Translations under genes and position numbers: made by a program
The notes under the pieces: generated by a model
What the model saw: the letters and a program-made list of their open reading frames with translations, nothing else
Database searches by the model: none
Told to the model about the DNA's origin: nothing
Assembly (NCBI GenBank): GCA_937923255.1
Contig: CALAIL010000027.1
Location: 62,001 to 126,000 of the forward strand
DNA length: 64,000 bases
Reading direction: 5' to 3'
Origin: an uncultured Propionivibrio sp.
GTDB lineage: Bacteria > Pseudomonadota > Gammaproteobacteria > Burkholderiales > Rhodocyclaceae
Shown here: positions 42,328 to 50,674 of the stretch, piece by piece
Layout: the number at the start of each line of letters is the position of its first letter
How positions within the stretch are numbered: the first letter of the stretch is position 1

Positions 42328-42415
42328 TTATCCCCGCCCGAGCCGCCGGCAGATTTCCAGGGTGAGTTCGGCCTGGTTCATCGAGTAGAAGTGCAAGCCG
42401 GGGGCGCCGCCGGCG
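41937..42415 (+). repeat. Direct repeat copy B (shared with 37954-38370)
   Basis: Corresponds to copy A over its whole length. It is 62 bp longer because of heptamer expansion and runs into the intact metF 3' end, so B is the likely original at its right edge. Copies A and B bracket the two-gene module. Confidence 0.9.
42210..42300 (+). repeat. Heptamer tandem repeat (CCCGTTG and variants)
   Basis: Thirteen consecutive 7-bp units: five CCCGTTG, then alternating CTCATTG, CCCGTTG, CTCATTG, CCCGCTG, CTCATTG, two CCCGCTG, and a final CCCGCGA. Copy A has only CCCATTG, CCCGCTG and CCCGCGA at the matching place, showing the array varies in length. Confidence 0.95.
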
Positions 42416-43152
42416 AGCAGGCGTTCGCACAGGCGGGTGACGAGGTCCAGGCCGAAGGCGCGGATGGACGCCGTGTCGTCGCCGAGGCTTTCGAAAGTCC
42501 GCCGCATCCAGCGCGGCAGTTCGGCGCCGCAGGCGTCGGAAAAGCGCGCCAGCTTGAAGAAGCTGACGATCGGCATGATGCCGGGGATGACGGGGATGTC
42601 GACGCCGCGCGCGCGGATTTCGTCGACGAAGTGGAAATAGGCGTCGGCGTTATAGAAGTATTGGGTGATCGCCAAATTGGCGCCGGCCTTGGCTTTGCGG
42701 GCAAAGGCGTCGAGATCCTCGCGCGGGGAGCGCGCCTGCGGGTGCCATTCCGGGTAGGCGGCGACGGCGAGGCGGAAGGTGTCGCCGGTTTCGGCGCGGA
42801 TGAATTCGACAAGTTCGCTGGCGTAGCGGAATTCGCCGGCTTCGGCCATGCCGGAGGGCAGGTCGCCGCGCAGTGCGACGAGGCGGCGGATGCCGCGTGC
42901 CTGGTAATCAGCGAGGATTTCGCGGATGTTTTCGCGCGTCGAGCCGATGCAGGAAAGATGCGGGGCAACGGGCTGGCCGGCTTCGGCAATGTCCCGGCAG
43001 ACGGCGAAGGTGCGTTCGCGCGTCGAGCCGCCGGCGCCGAAGGTGACGGAGAAGAAATCGGGCTGGAGCGCCGCCAGTTGGCTCCGCACGGCGCGCAATT
43101 TTTCAAGTCCCTCGCCGGTTTGCGGAGGGAAAAATTCGATGGAAAGTTGCAT
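42328..43152 (-). CDS. metF: Methylenetetrahydrofolate reductase
   Basis: Flavin-dependent reductase making 5-methyl-THF for methionine synthesis; 274 aa, TIM barrel. N-terminus MQLSIEFFPPQTGEGLEKL includes the conserved EFFPP; GAGGSTRERT near residue 41, ALRGDLP near 93 and ITQYFYNADAYFHFVDE near 158 follow the family. Last gene of the ahcY - holin-like - metF run, so probably under the SAH riboswitch. Its last 29 codons are duplicated at 38283-38370. Confidence 0.97.
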   Translation of the reverse strand: MQLSIEFFPPQTGEGLEKLRAVRSQLAALQPDFFSVTFGAGGSTRERTFAVCRDIAEAGQPVAPHLSCIGSTRENIREILADYQARGIRRLVALRGDLPSGMAEAGEFRYASELVEFIRAETGDTFRLAVAAYPEWHPQARSPREDLDAFARKAKAGANLAITQYFYNADAYFHFVDEIRARGVDIPVIPGIMPIVSFFKLARFSDACGAELPRWMRRTFESLGDDTASIRAFGLDLVTRLCERLLAGGAPGLHFYSMNQAELTLEICRRLGRG

Positions 43153-43194
43153 GGGCGTGATGTGGATCGGAAATCAGAGGAGTCGGGGAAAAGA

Positions 43195-43539
43195 TCAGCG
43201 GCTGCCGAGCAGGGCGCCGGTCAGCACCCAGGAGACGACGCTGTAGATGATGGAGCCGAAAACCGCCGGCCAGAAGCCGTTGACCGTGAAGCCCTGGAAA
43301 ATGGAGCCGGCCAGCCAGAACATCAGCCCGTTGATGACGAAGATGAACAGGCCGAGCGTCAGCAGCGTGACGGGCAGGGTGAGAACGACCAGCAGCGGGC
43401 GGATGACGGCATTGACCAGGCCGAGAAGGAGTGCGGCCAGCATGGCTGCGCTGAACGATCCGATCCTGATCGATGGCATCAGGTAGGCGACGGCGAGCAG
43501 GGCAACGGCGTTGAGTATCCAGAGCAGAATAAGGCGCAT
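43195..43539 (-). CDS. Phage holin family / DUF360 small membrane protein
   Basis: 114 aa with four membrane segments, beginning MRLILLWILNAVALLAVAYL; ATG 43539 is chosen because AAAGGAG lies 8 nt upstream, whereas GTG 43548 has none. Conserved GLVNAVIRPLL and FIFVINGLMFWLAG fit the superfamily IV holin (DUF360) pattern. No phage genes are near; it sits between ahcY and metF, an arrangement I recall from other betaproteobacteria. Role unknown. Confidence 0.85.
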   Translation of the reverse strand: MRLILLWILNAVALLAVAYLMPSIRIGSFSAAMLAALLLGLVNAVIRPLLVVLTLPVTLLTLGLFIFVINGLMFWLAGSIFQGFTVNGFWPAVFGSIIYSVVSWVLTGALLGSR

Positions 43540-43559
43540 GGCACACACTCCTTTCGGTT

Positions 43560-43628
43560 ATGGCGGCTTCCTTTGCCAAAATTACGGCGTTGGCTTCGCT
43601 TTGTCTTTTGGCAAAGTTAAACCGCCAT
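43560..43628. repeat. Two-stem hairpin element, copy 2
   Basis: Outer stem ATGGCGG (43560-43566) / CCGCCAT (43622-43628); inner perfect 11-bp stem CTTTGCCAAAA (43571-43581) / TTTTGGCAAAG (43606-43616); 24-nt loop. It lies between ahcY and the holin-like gene, so the ahcY operon mRNA would contain it. Compared with copy 1, one outer pair changes from A-T to G-C on both arms. Confidence 0.85.
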
Positions 43629-43665
43629 GGTTTATGGTTGATCGGCTTGCTTTCGCTGAGATTGC

Positions 43666-45081
43666 CTAGTAGCGGTAATGTTCCGCCTTGTACGGGCCTT
43701 CGACCGGCACGCCGATGTAGGCGGCCTGCTGTGCGGTCAGGACGGTGAGCGGCGCGTCAAATTTTTTCAGTTGCAGACGGGCGACCTTTTCGTCGAGCTG
43801 CTTGGGCAGCGTATAGACGCCGACCGGATAATCCTGCGTGCGCGTAAACAGTTCGATCTGCGCGATCGTCTGATTGGCGAAGGATGAGGACATGACGTAG
43901 CTGGGATGGCCGGTCGCGCAGCCCAGATTGACCAGCCGCCCCTTGGCCAGCAGGATGATGCGCTTCTCAGGCTTGCCGTTCATCGGCGGAAAGATGACAT
44001 GGTCGACCTGCGGCTTGATTTCTTCCCACTGATAGTTGGCCAGCGAAGCGACGTCGATCTCGTTGTCGAAGTGGCCGATATTGCAGACGATGGCCTGATC
44101 CTTCATCGCCGCCATGTGGTCGTGTGTGATGACGTGATAGTTGCCGGTGGTGGTGACAAAGATGTCCGCAAGTGGCGCGGCTTGTTCCATGGTCACGACG
44201 CGGTAGCCTTCCATCGCCGCCTGCAGCGCGCAGATCGGGTCGATTTCCGTGATCCAGACCTGCGCCGAAAGCGCGCGCAGCGCCTGCGAGCAGCCTTTGC
44301 CGACATCGCCATAACCGCAGACGACGGCGATCTTGCCGGCGACCATCACATCGGTTGCGCGCTTGATGCCGTCAACCAGCGATTCGCGGCAGCCGTAGAG
44401 GTTGTCGAACTTCGATTTGGTCACCGAGTCATTGACGTTGATGGCCGGAATCTTCAGATCGCCGCGCGCGTGCATCTGGTAGAGGCGGTGTACGCCGGTC
44501 GTCGTTTCCTCGGTCACGCCGCGGATGTGCGCCAGGCGGCTCGAATACCAGGCCGGGTCGGTCGCCAGATGCGCCTTGATCGCGGCAAAGAGGACGGTTT
44601 CTTCTTCCGATTCGGGATGGGCGAGTATGGAAATATCCTGTTCCGCGCGTGCGCCCAGATGCAGCAGCAGCGTTGCGTCGCCGCCGTCATCGAGGATCAT
44701 GTTGGCGGGCGTGCCGTCCGGCCATTCAAAAATGCGGTGCGTGTATTCCCAATAATCGGCGAGCGTTTCGCCCTTGACGGCGAAAACGGGCACGCCGCTC
44801 GCAGCAATGGCGGCGGCAGCGTGATCCTGCGTCGAGAAAATGTTGCACGAGGCCCAGCGGACTTGCGCGCCCAGCGCAGTCAGCGTCTCGATCAGCACGG
44901 CGGTCTGGATCGTCATGTGCAGCGAGCCGGCGATGCGCGCGCCGCGCAGCGGCTGGCTGGCCGCGTATTCTTCGCGGATGGCCATCAGCCCCGGCATTTC
45001 GGTTTCGGCGATGCGGATTTCCTTGCGCCCCCAGTCGGCCAGCGACAGGTCGGCGACGGTGTAGTCGGTAAAGCGTGCCAC
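43666..45081 (-). CDS. ahcY: Adenosylhomocysteinase (S-adenosyl-L-homocysteine hydrolase)
   Basis: Removes the product inhibitor SAH by hydrolysis to adenosine and homocysteine, using tightly bound NAD. 471 aa from GTG 45081 ([21 protein letters not shown]), chosen because AAGGAG precedes it; an upstream frame start at 45189 is rejected. It contains [20 protein letters not shown] near residue 224, the NAD-binding [16 protein letters not shown] near 254 and the C-terminal KAEHYRY. Preceded by an SAH riboswitch. Confidence 0.98.
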   Translation of the reverse strand: MARFTDYTVADLSLADWGRKEIRIAETEMPGLMAIREEYAASQPLRGARIAGSLHMTIQTAVLIETLTALGAQVRWASCNIFSTQDHAAAAIAASGVPVFAVKGETLADYWEYTHRIFEWPDGTPANMILDDGGDATLLLHLGARAEQDISILAHPESEEETVLFAAIKAHLATDPAWYSSRLAHIRGVTEETTTGVHRLYQMHARGDLKIPAINVNDSVTKSKFDNLYGCRESLVDGIKRATDVMVAGKIAVVCGYGDVGKGCSQALRALSAQVWITEIDPICALQAAMEGYRVVTMEQAAPLADIFVTTTGNYHVITHDHMAAMKDQAIVCNIGHFDNEIDVASLANYQWEEIKPQVDHVIFPPMNGKPEKRIILLAKGRLVNLGCATGHPSYVMSSSFANQTIAQIELFTRTQDYPVGVYTLPKQLDEKVARLQLKKFDAPLTVLTAQQAAYIGVPVEGPYKAEHYRY

Positions 45082-45232
45082 AGCAGTTCTCCTTGGAACA
45101 GTGGCCGGCGCGGAGCGCAGAATGAGGAAAACGGCGGAGAATGGCTGTTGCAGGTCGGCGCCATCGTTTGGCGGCGGCTGCCTTGTCACCCGTCACCCGT
45201 TCCACGGTACCCGCGCCGGCGCGGGTTGGTCA

Positions 45233-45319
45233 GGTGAGCGCCGTTGGGGATTCCGAGCCTGAAACTGTGGGCTTCGCAGGATTTGCAAGATCTGCCGGCA
45301 GTTTTGCAGCGCTCCTCGG
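45233..45319 (-). promoter_or_regulatory. SAH riboswitch upstream of ahcY
   Basis: On the - strand the RNA begins CCGAGGAGCGCUGC (45319-45306), has a P2 arm AAACUG...CAGUUU, then AGGCUCGG closing P1, and ends AACGGCGCUCACC (45245-45233). GAGCGC pairs with GCGCUC to make the pseudoknot. This matches the known SAH-riboswitch class, which turns on ahcY when SAH accumulates. An 18-bp GC palindrome at about 45209-45226 follows and may belong to the expression platform. Confidence 0.93.
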
Positions 45320-45328
45320 ATAGGGCGG

Positions 45329-45334
45329 ATTATA
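45329..45334 (-). promoter_or_regulatory. -10 box of the ahcY promoter
   Basis: A perfect TATAAT on the - strand lies about 10 nt before the first riboswitch base, so the transcript should start at the riboswitch edge. The -35 region is poor (TTATGG at about 19-bp spacing). Confidence 0.6.
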
Positions 45335-45448
45335 GTCGATAACCGCGCTTGCCCCATAACGTGAACTTGTCCGGCCTTGCCGTATTCGCCGCGGATTTTC
45401 CGTGCTACGCACGGCCGTCCACCCCATAAGAAAAATCTCTCGATAGAC

Positions 45449-45521
45449 CTGCCTGCCAGCCCAGTGTCCACGCGGGATTCAGCGATGCCTGCCCGCAAAC
45501 GCCCAATCCACGCGGGCTACA
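45449..45521 (+). repeat. REP-like repeat copy C
   Basis: Matches the centre of copies A and B: GCCAGCCCAGTG, then CACGCGGG, CCGCAAACGCCC and GCCCAATCCACGCGGGCTAC (45501-45520). It is more diverged than A is from B and lacks their flanks. The rest of 45335-45661 shows no gene; a CCGTGC/GCACGG hairpin sits at 45400-45414. Confidence 0.8.
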
Positions 45522-45661
45522 GAGCCGCGCTAGCCCTTGATTTACCTGGCCTGCGCCGTGGTGAATTGTGGCGTCCTGGGCGGGATACTTGGTGGAGAGC
45601 ACATCCGTATGCGCCGGTGCGGCGGCATCAGGCAGTGGCGGCGGTCAAGGCGCTGGGCAAC

Positions 45662-45690
45662 AAAAACGCCGGCGGGTGGCCGGCGCTTTG
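45662..45690 (-). terminator. Rho-independent terminator of metK
   Basis: On the - strand the stem CGCCGGC/GCCGGCG around a 5-nt loop is followed by TTTTT, about 30 nt after the metK stop. Confidence 0.88.
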
Positions 45691-45718
45691 CTGGGCTGTT
45701 GCGAGCCTTGGGAGGGGC

Positions 45719-46885
45719 TTATTGCCCGGCGTCTGCCTTCAGTGCCTGAACCTTGTCGAGCGCTTCCCAGGTGAATTCCGGTTCGTCGCGGCCAAAATGG
45801 CCGTAGGCTGCGGTCTTCGTGTAGATCGGGCGCAGCAGGTTGAGCGTCTGGATGATGCCTTTTGGACGCAGGTCGAAATGCTTTTCGATCAGCTTGACAA
45901 TGTTCTCCTCGGGAATCTTGCCCGTGCCGAAGGTGTCGACCATCAACGACACCGGCTTGGCGACACCAATGGCGTAGGCGATCTGAACTTCGCAGCGGTC
46001 AGCCAGGCCGGCGGCGACGATGTTCTTGGCCACGTGCCGGGCGGCGTAGGCGGCCGACCGGTCGACCTTGGACGGGTCTTTGCCGGAGAAGGCGCCGCCG
46101 CCGTGCCGCGCGGTGCCGCCATAGGTGTCGACGATGATTTTGCGCCCGGTCAGGCCGCAGTCGCCGTGCGGGCCGCCGACGACGAAGCGCCCGGTCGGGT
46201 TGATCAGGTAGCGGATGTTGCCGCCGAGCAGTTCCTTGGGCAGCACCGGCTTGATAATTTCCTCGATGACCGCTTCGGACAGTTGTGCATGCGAGACGTC
46301 CGGATTGTGCTGGGTGGAAACGACGATGGCGTCGATCTCGACCGGTTTGCCGTCCACGTAGCGGACGGTGAGCTGGCTCTTGGCATCGGGGCGCAGCCAG
46401 GGCAGGCGCCCGTCGCGCCGGACTTCGGCCTGCCGCTGCATGATGCGGTGCGCATAGTAGATCGGCAGCGGCATCAGCGCCGGCGTTTCGTTGCAGGCAT
46501 AGCCAAACATCAGCCCTTGGTCGCCCGCGCCCTGGTCGAGGTCGAGACCTTCGCCCTCGTTGACGCCCTGCGCGATATCCGGCGACTGGCGGTTGATCGC
46601 CGTCAGGATGGCGCAGCTCTTGTAATCAAAGCCGATGTCCGAGTCGTTGTAGCCGATGCGGCGTATGGTGTTTTGCGCGATCTCGCGGTAGTTGATGTGC
46701 GCCTTGGTGGTGATTTCGCCGGAGATGACGACGAGGCCAGTAGACACCAGCGTTTCGCAGGCGACGCGGCCGTGGGGATCTTCGGCCAGCACTGCGTCGA
46801 GCACGGTGTCCGAAATCTGGTCGGCGACTTTATCAGGATGGCCTTCGGACACTGATTCCGAAGTGAAAAGAAATTCGCGTGACAT
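45719..46885 (-). CDS. metK: S-adenosylmethionine synthetase
   Basis: Makes SAM from methionine and ATP; 388 aa from ATG 46885 ([23 protein letters not shown]). The longer frame to 46996 runs through the terminator-like leader and is rejected. Motifs: GHPDK near residue 14, [12 protein letters not shown] near 115-126 and the P-loop-like [19 protein letters not shown] near 260-278. GGAG lies 10 nt upstream of the start. Single gene with its own leader and terminator. Confidence 0.97.
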   Translation of the reverse strand: MSREFLFTSESVSEGHPDKVADQISDTVLDAVLAEDPHGRVACETLVSTGLVVISGEITTKAHINYREIAQNTIRRIGYNDSDIGFDYKSCAILTAINRQSPDIAQGVNEGEGLDLDQGAGDQGLMFGYACNETPALMPLPIYYAHRIMQRQAEVRRDGRLPWLRPDAKSQLTVRYVDGKPVEIDAIVVSTQHNPDVSHAQLSEAVIEEIIKPVLPKELLGGNIRYLINPTGRFVVGGPHGDCGLTGRKIIVDTYGGTARHGGGAFSGKDPSKVDRSAAYAARHVAKNIVAAGLADRCEVQIAYAIGVAKPVSLMVDTFGTGKIPEENIVKLIEKHFDLRPKGIIQTLNLLRPIYTKTAAYGHFGRDEPEFTWEALDKVQALKADAGQ

Positions 46886-46903
46886 CTTGTTTCTGCTCCA
46901 AAT

Positions 46904-46942
46904 AAAAACCCCGGTCAGGCTGCGTGGCCGGCTCCGGGGTTT
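46904..46942 (-). terminator. Attenuator-like terminator in the metK leader
   Basis: On the - strand AAACCCCGG pairs with CCGGGGTTT and T residues follow, ending about 20 nt before the metK start codon and just before its ribosome site. A terminator between promoter and gene implies conditional read-through. Confidence 0.8.
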
Positions 46943-47070
46943 GAGCAGACGACGCTTTAGCAGTATTTTCACAAGCGGCCAGCGAGCGCGAAACATGCTT
47001 TATGACGACTCGTGGCACTTTTCTTGTGTCCGCCCTGCAAGTTGTCCTCATTAACTCGGCGGATGCGATA

Positions 47071-47098
47071 ATTATAGAAAGAAAGCTCCCCCCGTCAA
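47071..47098 (-). promoter_or_regulatory. Sigma-70 promoter of metK
   Basis: TTGACG (47098-47093) and TATAAT (47076-47071) on the - strand with a 16-bp spacer. Predicted start near 47064 gives a leader of about 180 nt. Confidence 0.75.
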
Positions 47099-47131
47099 AT
47101 TTCCCTGAATCGACAAAGCATAAGTCATCGC

Positions 47132-47992
47132 ATGATTGCATTTTTCCGCTTTCTTAGCCGCCTGCCGCTGGCCTGGCTGCACCTCCTTGGCGCGGCGCTG
47201 GGCTGGCTGGTCTGGATGGGTTCGCCAACCTACCGGCGGCATATGCGCGAGAACATGGTTTTGGCGCTGGGTGAAGCGGGCGCGCGGCGCATCCGCAATG
47301 CCGCCATCGCCCATGCCGGGCGGCAATTCATTGAACTGCCTAAAATCTGGCTGCGCCCCTTGGAGGAAGTGGCTGCCCGCGTTGTCCGCATTTCCGGCTG
47401 GGCGCATGTCGAAGCGGCCGTGCGCGCTGGCAAGGGCATCGTCTATCTGACGCCGCATTTGGGTTGCTTTGAAATCACCGCGCAATATCTGTCGACGCAA
47501 GCGCCGATCACTGTTCTCTATCGTCCGCCCAAGCGCGCCTGGATGCAGTCATTGATCGAAACCGGGCGCCAGCGCGCGCAGTTGCATATTGCCGCCGCCG
47601 ACCTGGCAGGTGTGCGCACGCTGCTCAAGGCGTTGAAAAAGGGCGAGGCGGTGGGGCTGCTGCCTGACCAGGCGCCCAAGAAGGGCGAGGGACGCTGGCT
47701 CGACTATTTCGGCAAGCCGGCTTACACGATGACGCTGGCGGCACGGCTGACGGAGAGCGGCGCGGCGGTGATCATGGTCTGGGCGGAACGCCTGCCGGGC
47801 GGGGCGGGCTACCATTTCCATCTGCAAGCGCCGACGCAGCCGATCAGTGGTGATATCGTCGAACGCGCCCAGCGGATCAACCACGAAATCGAAGGGCTGA
47901 TCCGCCAATGCCCGCAGCAATACCTGTGGGGCTACAACCGCTACAAACACCCCGCCGGCGCCGAACCACCGCCGGAGAGCGTCGCTTCTTAA
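47132..47992 (+). CDS. LpxL/HtrB-type lipid A acyltransferase
   Basis: Transfers a secondary acyl chain to lipid A (or a related lysophospholipid) at the inner membrane. 286 aa, slightly short for LpxL. One N-terminal membrane helix (about 8-28). The HX4D/E motif appears as HLGCFE near residue 110, then PPKRAWMQSLIETGR and LPDQAPKKGEG near 176. Divergent from metK. No clear ribosome site precedes ATG 47132. Confidence 0.88.
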   Translation: MIAFFRFLSRLPLAWLHLLGAALGWLVWMGSPTYRRHMRENMVLALGEAGARRIRNAAIAHAGRQFIELPKIWLRPLEEVAARVVRISGWAHVEAAVRAGKGIVYLTPHLGCFEITAQYLSTQAPITVLYRPPKRAWMQSLIETGRQRAQLHIAAADLAGVRTLLKALKKGEAVGLLPDQAPKKGEGRWLDYFGKPAYTMTLAARLTESGAAVIMVWAERLPGGAGYHFHLQAPTQPISGDIVERAQRINHEIEGLIRQCPQQYLWGYNRYKHPAGAEPPPESVAS

Positions 47993-48172
47993 GTCCGTTA
48001 CGCGCCAGTCAAGGCCGGCAAGCCCCATTGCCGGCGGCAAGTACTGTTACCGGACGACAAGCATTTGGGTCAGCCAGTGCTGGCAGCGGATGCGCCAGGT
48101 CGAAATTCAAAGCGGCGTGTAGCGGCAGCGTTGATTGGCAGAATCGAAAGTGAACAAAACAGTCAGCTTAAA

Positions 48173-48191
48173 CTCGCGGCTGCGCCGCGAG
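48173..48191 (-). terminator. Possible terminator after the epimerase gene
   Basis: CTCGCGGC and GCCGCGAG form a perfect 8-bp stem around TGC, with only TTT following on the - strand. It lies 84 bp beyond the epimerase stop. The weak T-tract leaves the role uncertain. The rest of 47993-48274 shows no gene. Confidence 0.4.
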
Positions 48192-48274
48192 ATGTGCCGC
48201 TGCCGGGCGGGCAATGCCTGACCGTATTTTTACAGTCTTACGATTGCTGGCGTGCCGACGCTATCCTGATTGCC

Positions 48275-49300
48275 CTAGCGCCCGCGGTAGGCGCGGAACC
48301 AATCCGCCCAGCGGGCGAGACCCTCGGCCAGCGGGGTACGCGGTGCGAAGTCGATATCGCGGCGCAGGTCGTCGGTGTCCGCATAGGTCTCCAGCACGTC
48401 GCCGGCCTGCATGGGCAGGAATTCTTTGCGCGCGGTTTTGCCCAGCGCGTTTTCGAGGGTTTCGATGAAGGTCATCAGCTCGACCGGCTGGTGGTTGCCG
48501 ATGTTGTAAATCCGGTAGGGCGCGCGGCTGCGGCTCGGGTCGGGGTGTTCCGCGTCAAAGCCGGGGTCGGGCTGGGCGATGGCGTCCATGACGCGGATGG
48601 TGCCTTCGGCGATATCGTCGATGTAGGTGAAATCGCGGCGCATTTTGCCGTGGTTGAAAATCTGGATGGGCCTGCCGGCAAGGATGGCGTCGGAAAACAG
48701 CCAGGGCGACATGTCCGGGCGTCCCCACGGACCATAGACGGTAAAGTAGCGCAGGCCGGTGGTGGGCAGGCCGTAGAGGTGACTGTAGCTGTGCGCCATC
48801 AGCTCGTTGGCTTTTTTGGTGGCGGCATAAAGACTGACCGGGTGATCGACGGCATCATGAACCGAAAAGGGGGTTTTAGCATTGGCGCCGTACACGCTGG
48901 AACTGCTGGCATAAACGAGGTGTTCGGTGCCGTATTGCCGGCAGGCTTCAAGGATGTTGAGGAAACCGGCCAGATTGCTGTGCGCGTAGGCATGCGGATT
49001 GACCAGTGAATAGCGCACGCCGGCTTGCGCCGCGAGGTGGATGACGCGCTCGAAGCGCCGGGGACGCTGGGCGGCGAACAACGCCATAATGCCGGCGGTG
49101 TCGCCCAGATCGAGTTTTTCAAAACGAAAGGCGGCGCGCGCCGTGTTTTTCGCCAGCGCATCAAGCCGCGCCTCTTTGAGCTGCGGGTCGTAATAGTCGT
49201 TGAGGTTATCGAGACCGACCACTTCATCGCCGCGGGCGAGCAGGCGCTGTGCAACGTGCATGCCGATGAAGCCGGCGACGCCGGTGACGAGGACTTTCAT
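48275..49300 (-). CDS. NAD-dependent epimerase, UDP-glucuronate 4-epimerase type
   Basis: Probably interconverts UDP-glucuronate and UDP-galacturonate. 341 aa. Rossmann motif [16 protein letters not shown] at residues about 4-19, then [16 protein letters not shown] as in the uronate-epimerase branch; SVYG and catalytic YAATK near residues 131-160, then [15 protein letters not shown]. Overlaps ugd by four bases (ATGA), so substrate made by Ugd is handed on directly. Confidence 0.88.
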   Translation of the reverse strand: MKVLVTGVAGFIGMHVAQRLLARGDEVVGLDNLNDYYDPQLKEARLDALAKNTARAAFRFEKLDLGDTAGIMALFAAQRPRRFERVIHLAAQAGVRYSLVNPHAYAHSNLAGFLNILEACRQYGTEHLVYASSSSVYGANAKTPFSVHDAVDHPVSLYAATKKANELMAHSYSHLYGLPTTGLRYFTVYGPWGRPDMSPWLFSDAILAGRPIQIFNHGKMRRDFTYIDDIAEGTIRVMDAIAQPDPGFDAEHPDPSRSRAPYRIYNIGNHQPVELMTFIETLENALGKTARKEFLPMQAGDVLETYADTDDLRRDIDFAPRTPLAEGLARWADWFRAYRGR

Positions 49301-50622
49301 GCCTGCCGCCCGATCGGAAAGTATTCGAAACCTTCGCGGCGCATCGCCGCTGGGTCGTAGAGGTTGCGGCCGTCAAAAATCACCGGTTGTCTGAGCAGCG
49401 CTTTCATCGCCGCGAAATCCGGGCTGCGGAAGGCTTTCCATTCGGTGACGATAAGCAGCGCATCAGCGCCCCGCAGCGCGTCCATCGGGTGCGATGCCAG
49501 TATCAGGTCGGGACGCTCGCCGTAAAGACGCCGTGTTTCGGGTATGGCTACCGGGTCGTAGGCGGCGACTGTGGCGCCCATCGCCCAGAGCGTTTCCATG
49601 ATCACGCGGCTTGGCGCTTCGCGCATATCGTCGGTATTGGGCTTGAAAGCCAGTCCCCAGAGCGCAAAGCGGCGGCCGTCGAGCTGCGCGCCGAAGCGGG
49701 ATTTGAGCTTTTCGACCAGTATCCGTTTTTGCGCTTCGTTGGCGGCCTCGACGGCGTCGAGGATGCGCAGCGGCGCGCCGTACTCCCGTGCCGTGCGGCG
49801 CAGCGCCTGTACGTCCTTGGGAAAGCAGGAACCGCCGTAGCCGCAGCCGGCGTAGAGAAAGTGGTAGCCGATGCGCGGGTCGGAGCCGATTCCCTGACGG
49901 ACCCGTTCGATGTCGGCCCCCAGTTTTTCGGCGAGCAAGGCCAGTTCGTTCATGAATGAAATACGCGTTGCCAGCATGGCGTTGGCCGCATATTTGGTCA
50001 GCTCGGCCGAACGCACATCCATCACGACCAGCCGCTCGTGGTTGCGCTGAAACGGCGCATAGAGGCGGCGCAGCAATTGCGTGGCGCGCTCGCTGTCCGT
50101 GCCGATGACGATGCGGTCAGGACTCATGAAATCGTTGATGGCCGCGCCTTCCTTGAGAAATTCCGGATTGGAAGCGACGCAGAAATCGACCTCCAGCCCG
50201 CGAGAAGCCAGTATTTCTGCGATGGTGGCGCGCACGCGGTCGGCGGTGCCGACGGGCACCGTGGATTTGTCGACGACCAGCTTGAAGCCGTTCATATGCC
50301 GCCCGATGTTGCGTGCAGCCTCGAGGACGTATTGCAAATCGGCCGAGCCGTCCTCATCCGGCGGCGTTCCGACGGCGATGAACTGGATGTCGCCAAACTG
50401 CACGGCGGCGGCGATATCCGTAGTGAAATCCAGCCGTCCGGCAGCGACGTTGCGGCGCACCATGTCTTCCAGCCCCGGTTCGTAGATGGGGATGCCGCCG
50501 GATTTGAGCGTGGTGATCTTGTGCGGGTCAACGTCGAGGCACAGCACGTTGTTGCCGACTTCGGCGAGGCAGGTTCCGGTGACGAGGCCGACATAACCGG
50601 CGCCAATCAGGGTGATTTTCAT
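49297..50622 (-). CDS. ugd: UDP-glucose 6-dehydrogenase
   Basis: Oxidises UDP-glucose to UDP-glucuronate with two NAD. 441 aa. N-terminal [29 protein letters not shown] region, and catalytic cysteine in [11 protein letters not shown] near residue 260, followed by the C-terminal [20 protein letters not shown]-binding block. Overlaps the epimerase gene; starts 52 bp after the glycosyltransferase gene. Confidence 0.96.
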   Translation of the reverse strand: MKITLIGAGYVGLVTGTCLAEVGNNVLCLDVDPHKITTLKSGGIPIYEPGLEDMVRRNVAAGRLDFTTDIAAAVQFGDIQFIAVGTPPDEDGSADLQYVLEAARNIGRHMNGFKLVVDKSTVPVGTADRVRATIAEILASRGLEVDFCVASNPEFLKEGAAINDFMSPDRIVIGTDSERATQLLRRLYAPFQRNHERLVVMDVRSAELTKYAANAMLATRISFMNELALLAEKLGADIERVRQGIGSDPRIGYHFLYAGCGYGGSCFPKDVQALRRTAREYGAPLRILDAVEAANEAQKRILVEKLKSRFGAQLDGRRFALWGLAFKPNTDDMREAPSRVIMETLWAMGATVAAYDPVAIPETRRLYGERPDLILASHPMDALRGADALLIVTEWKAFRSPDFAAMKALLRQPVIFDGRNLYDPAAMRREGFEYFPIGRQA

Positions 50623-50674
50623 AGGTCATCAAAGCCCGGGAGTTTGTGTGCAATGGGGGTGAAATCGCCGAATT

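Noticed and set aside
37954..42415. Composite transposon
   Set aside because: Flanking direct repeats exist, but there is no transposase, no terminal inverted repeats, and one repeat contains a chromosomal gene end. Duplication or recombination explains it better.
43195..43539. Prophage remnant on the basis of the holin-family protein
   Set aside because: The neighbours are metabolic genes. DUF360 proteins are widespread outside phages.
46886..47064. SAM riboswitch or classical leader peptide before metK
   Set aside because: No SAM-I or SAM-II core motif is recognisable. The ATG-started leader frame at 47051 runs through the terminator into metK out of frame, has no ribosome site, and has only its initiator Met, so it is not a methionine-rich leader peptide.
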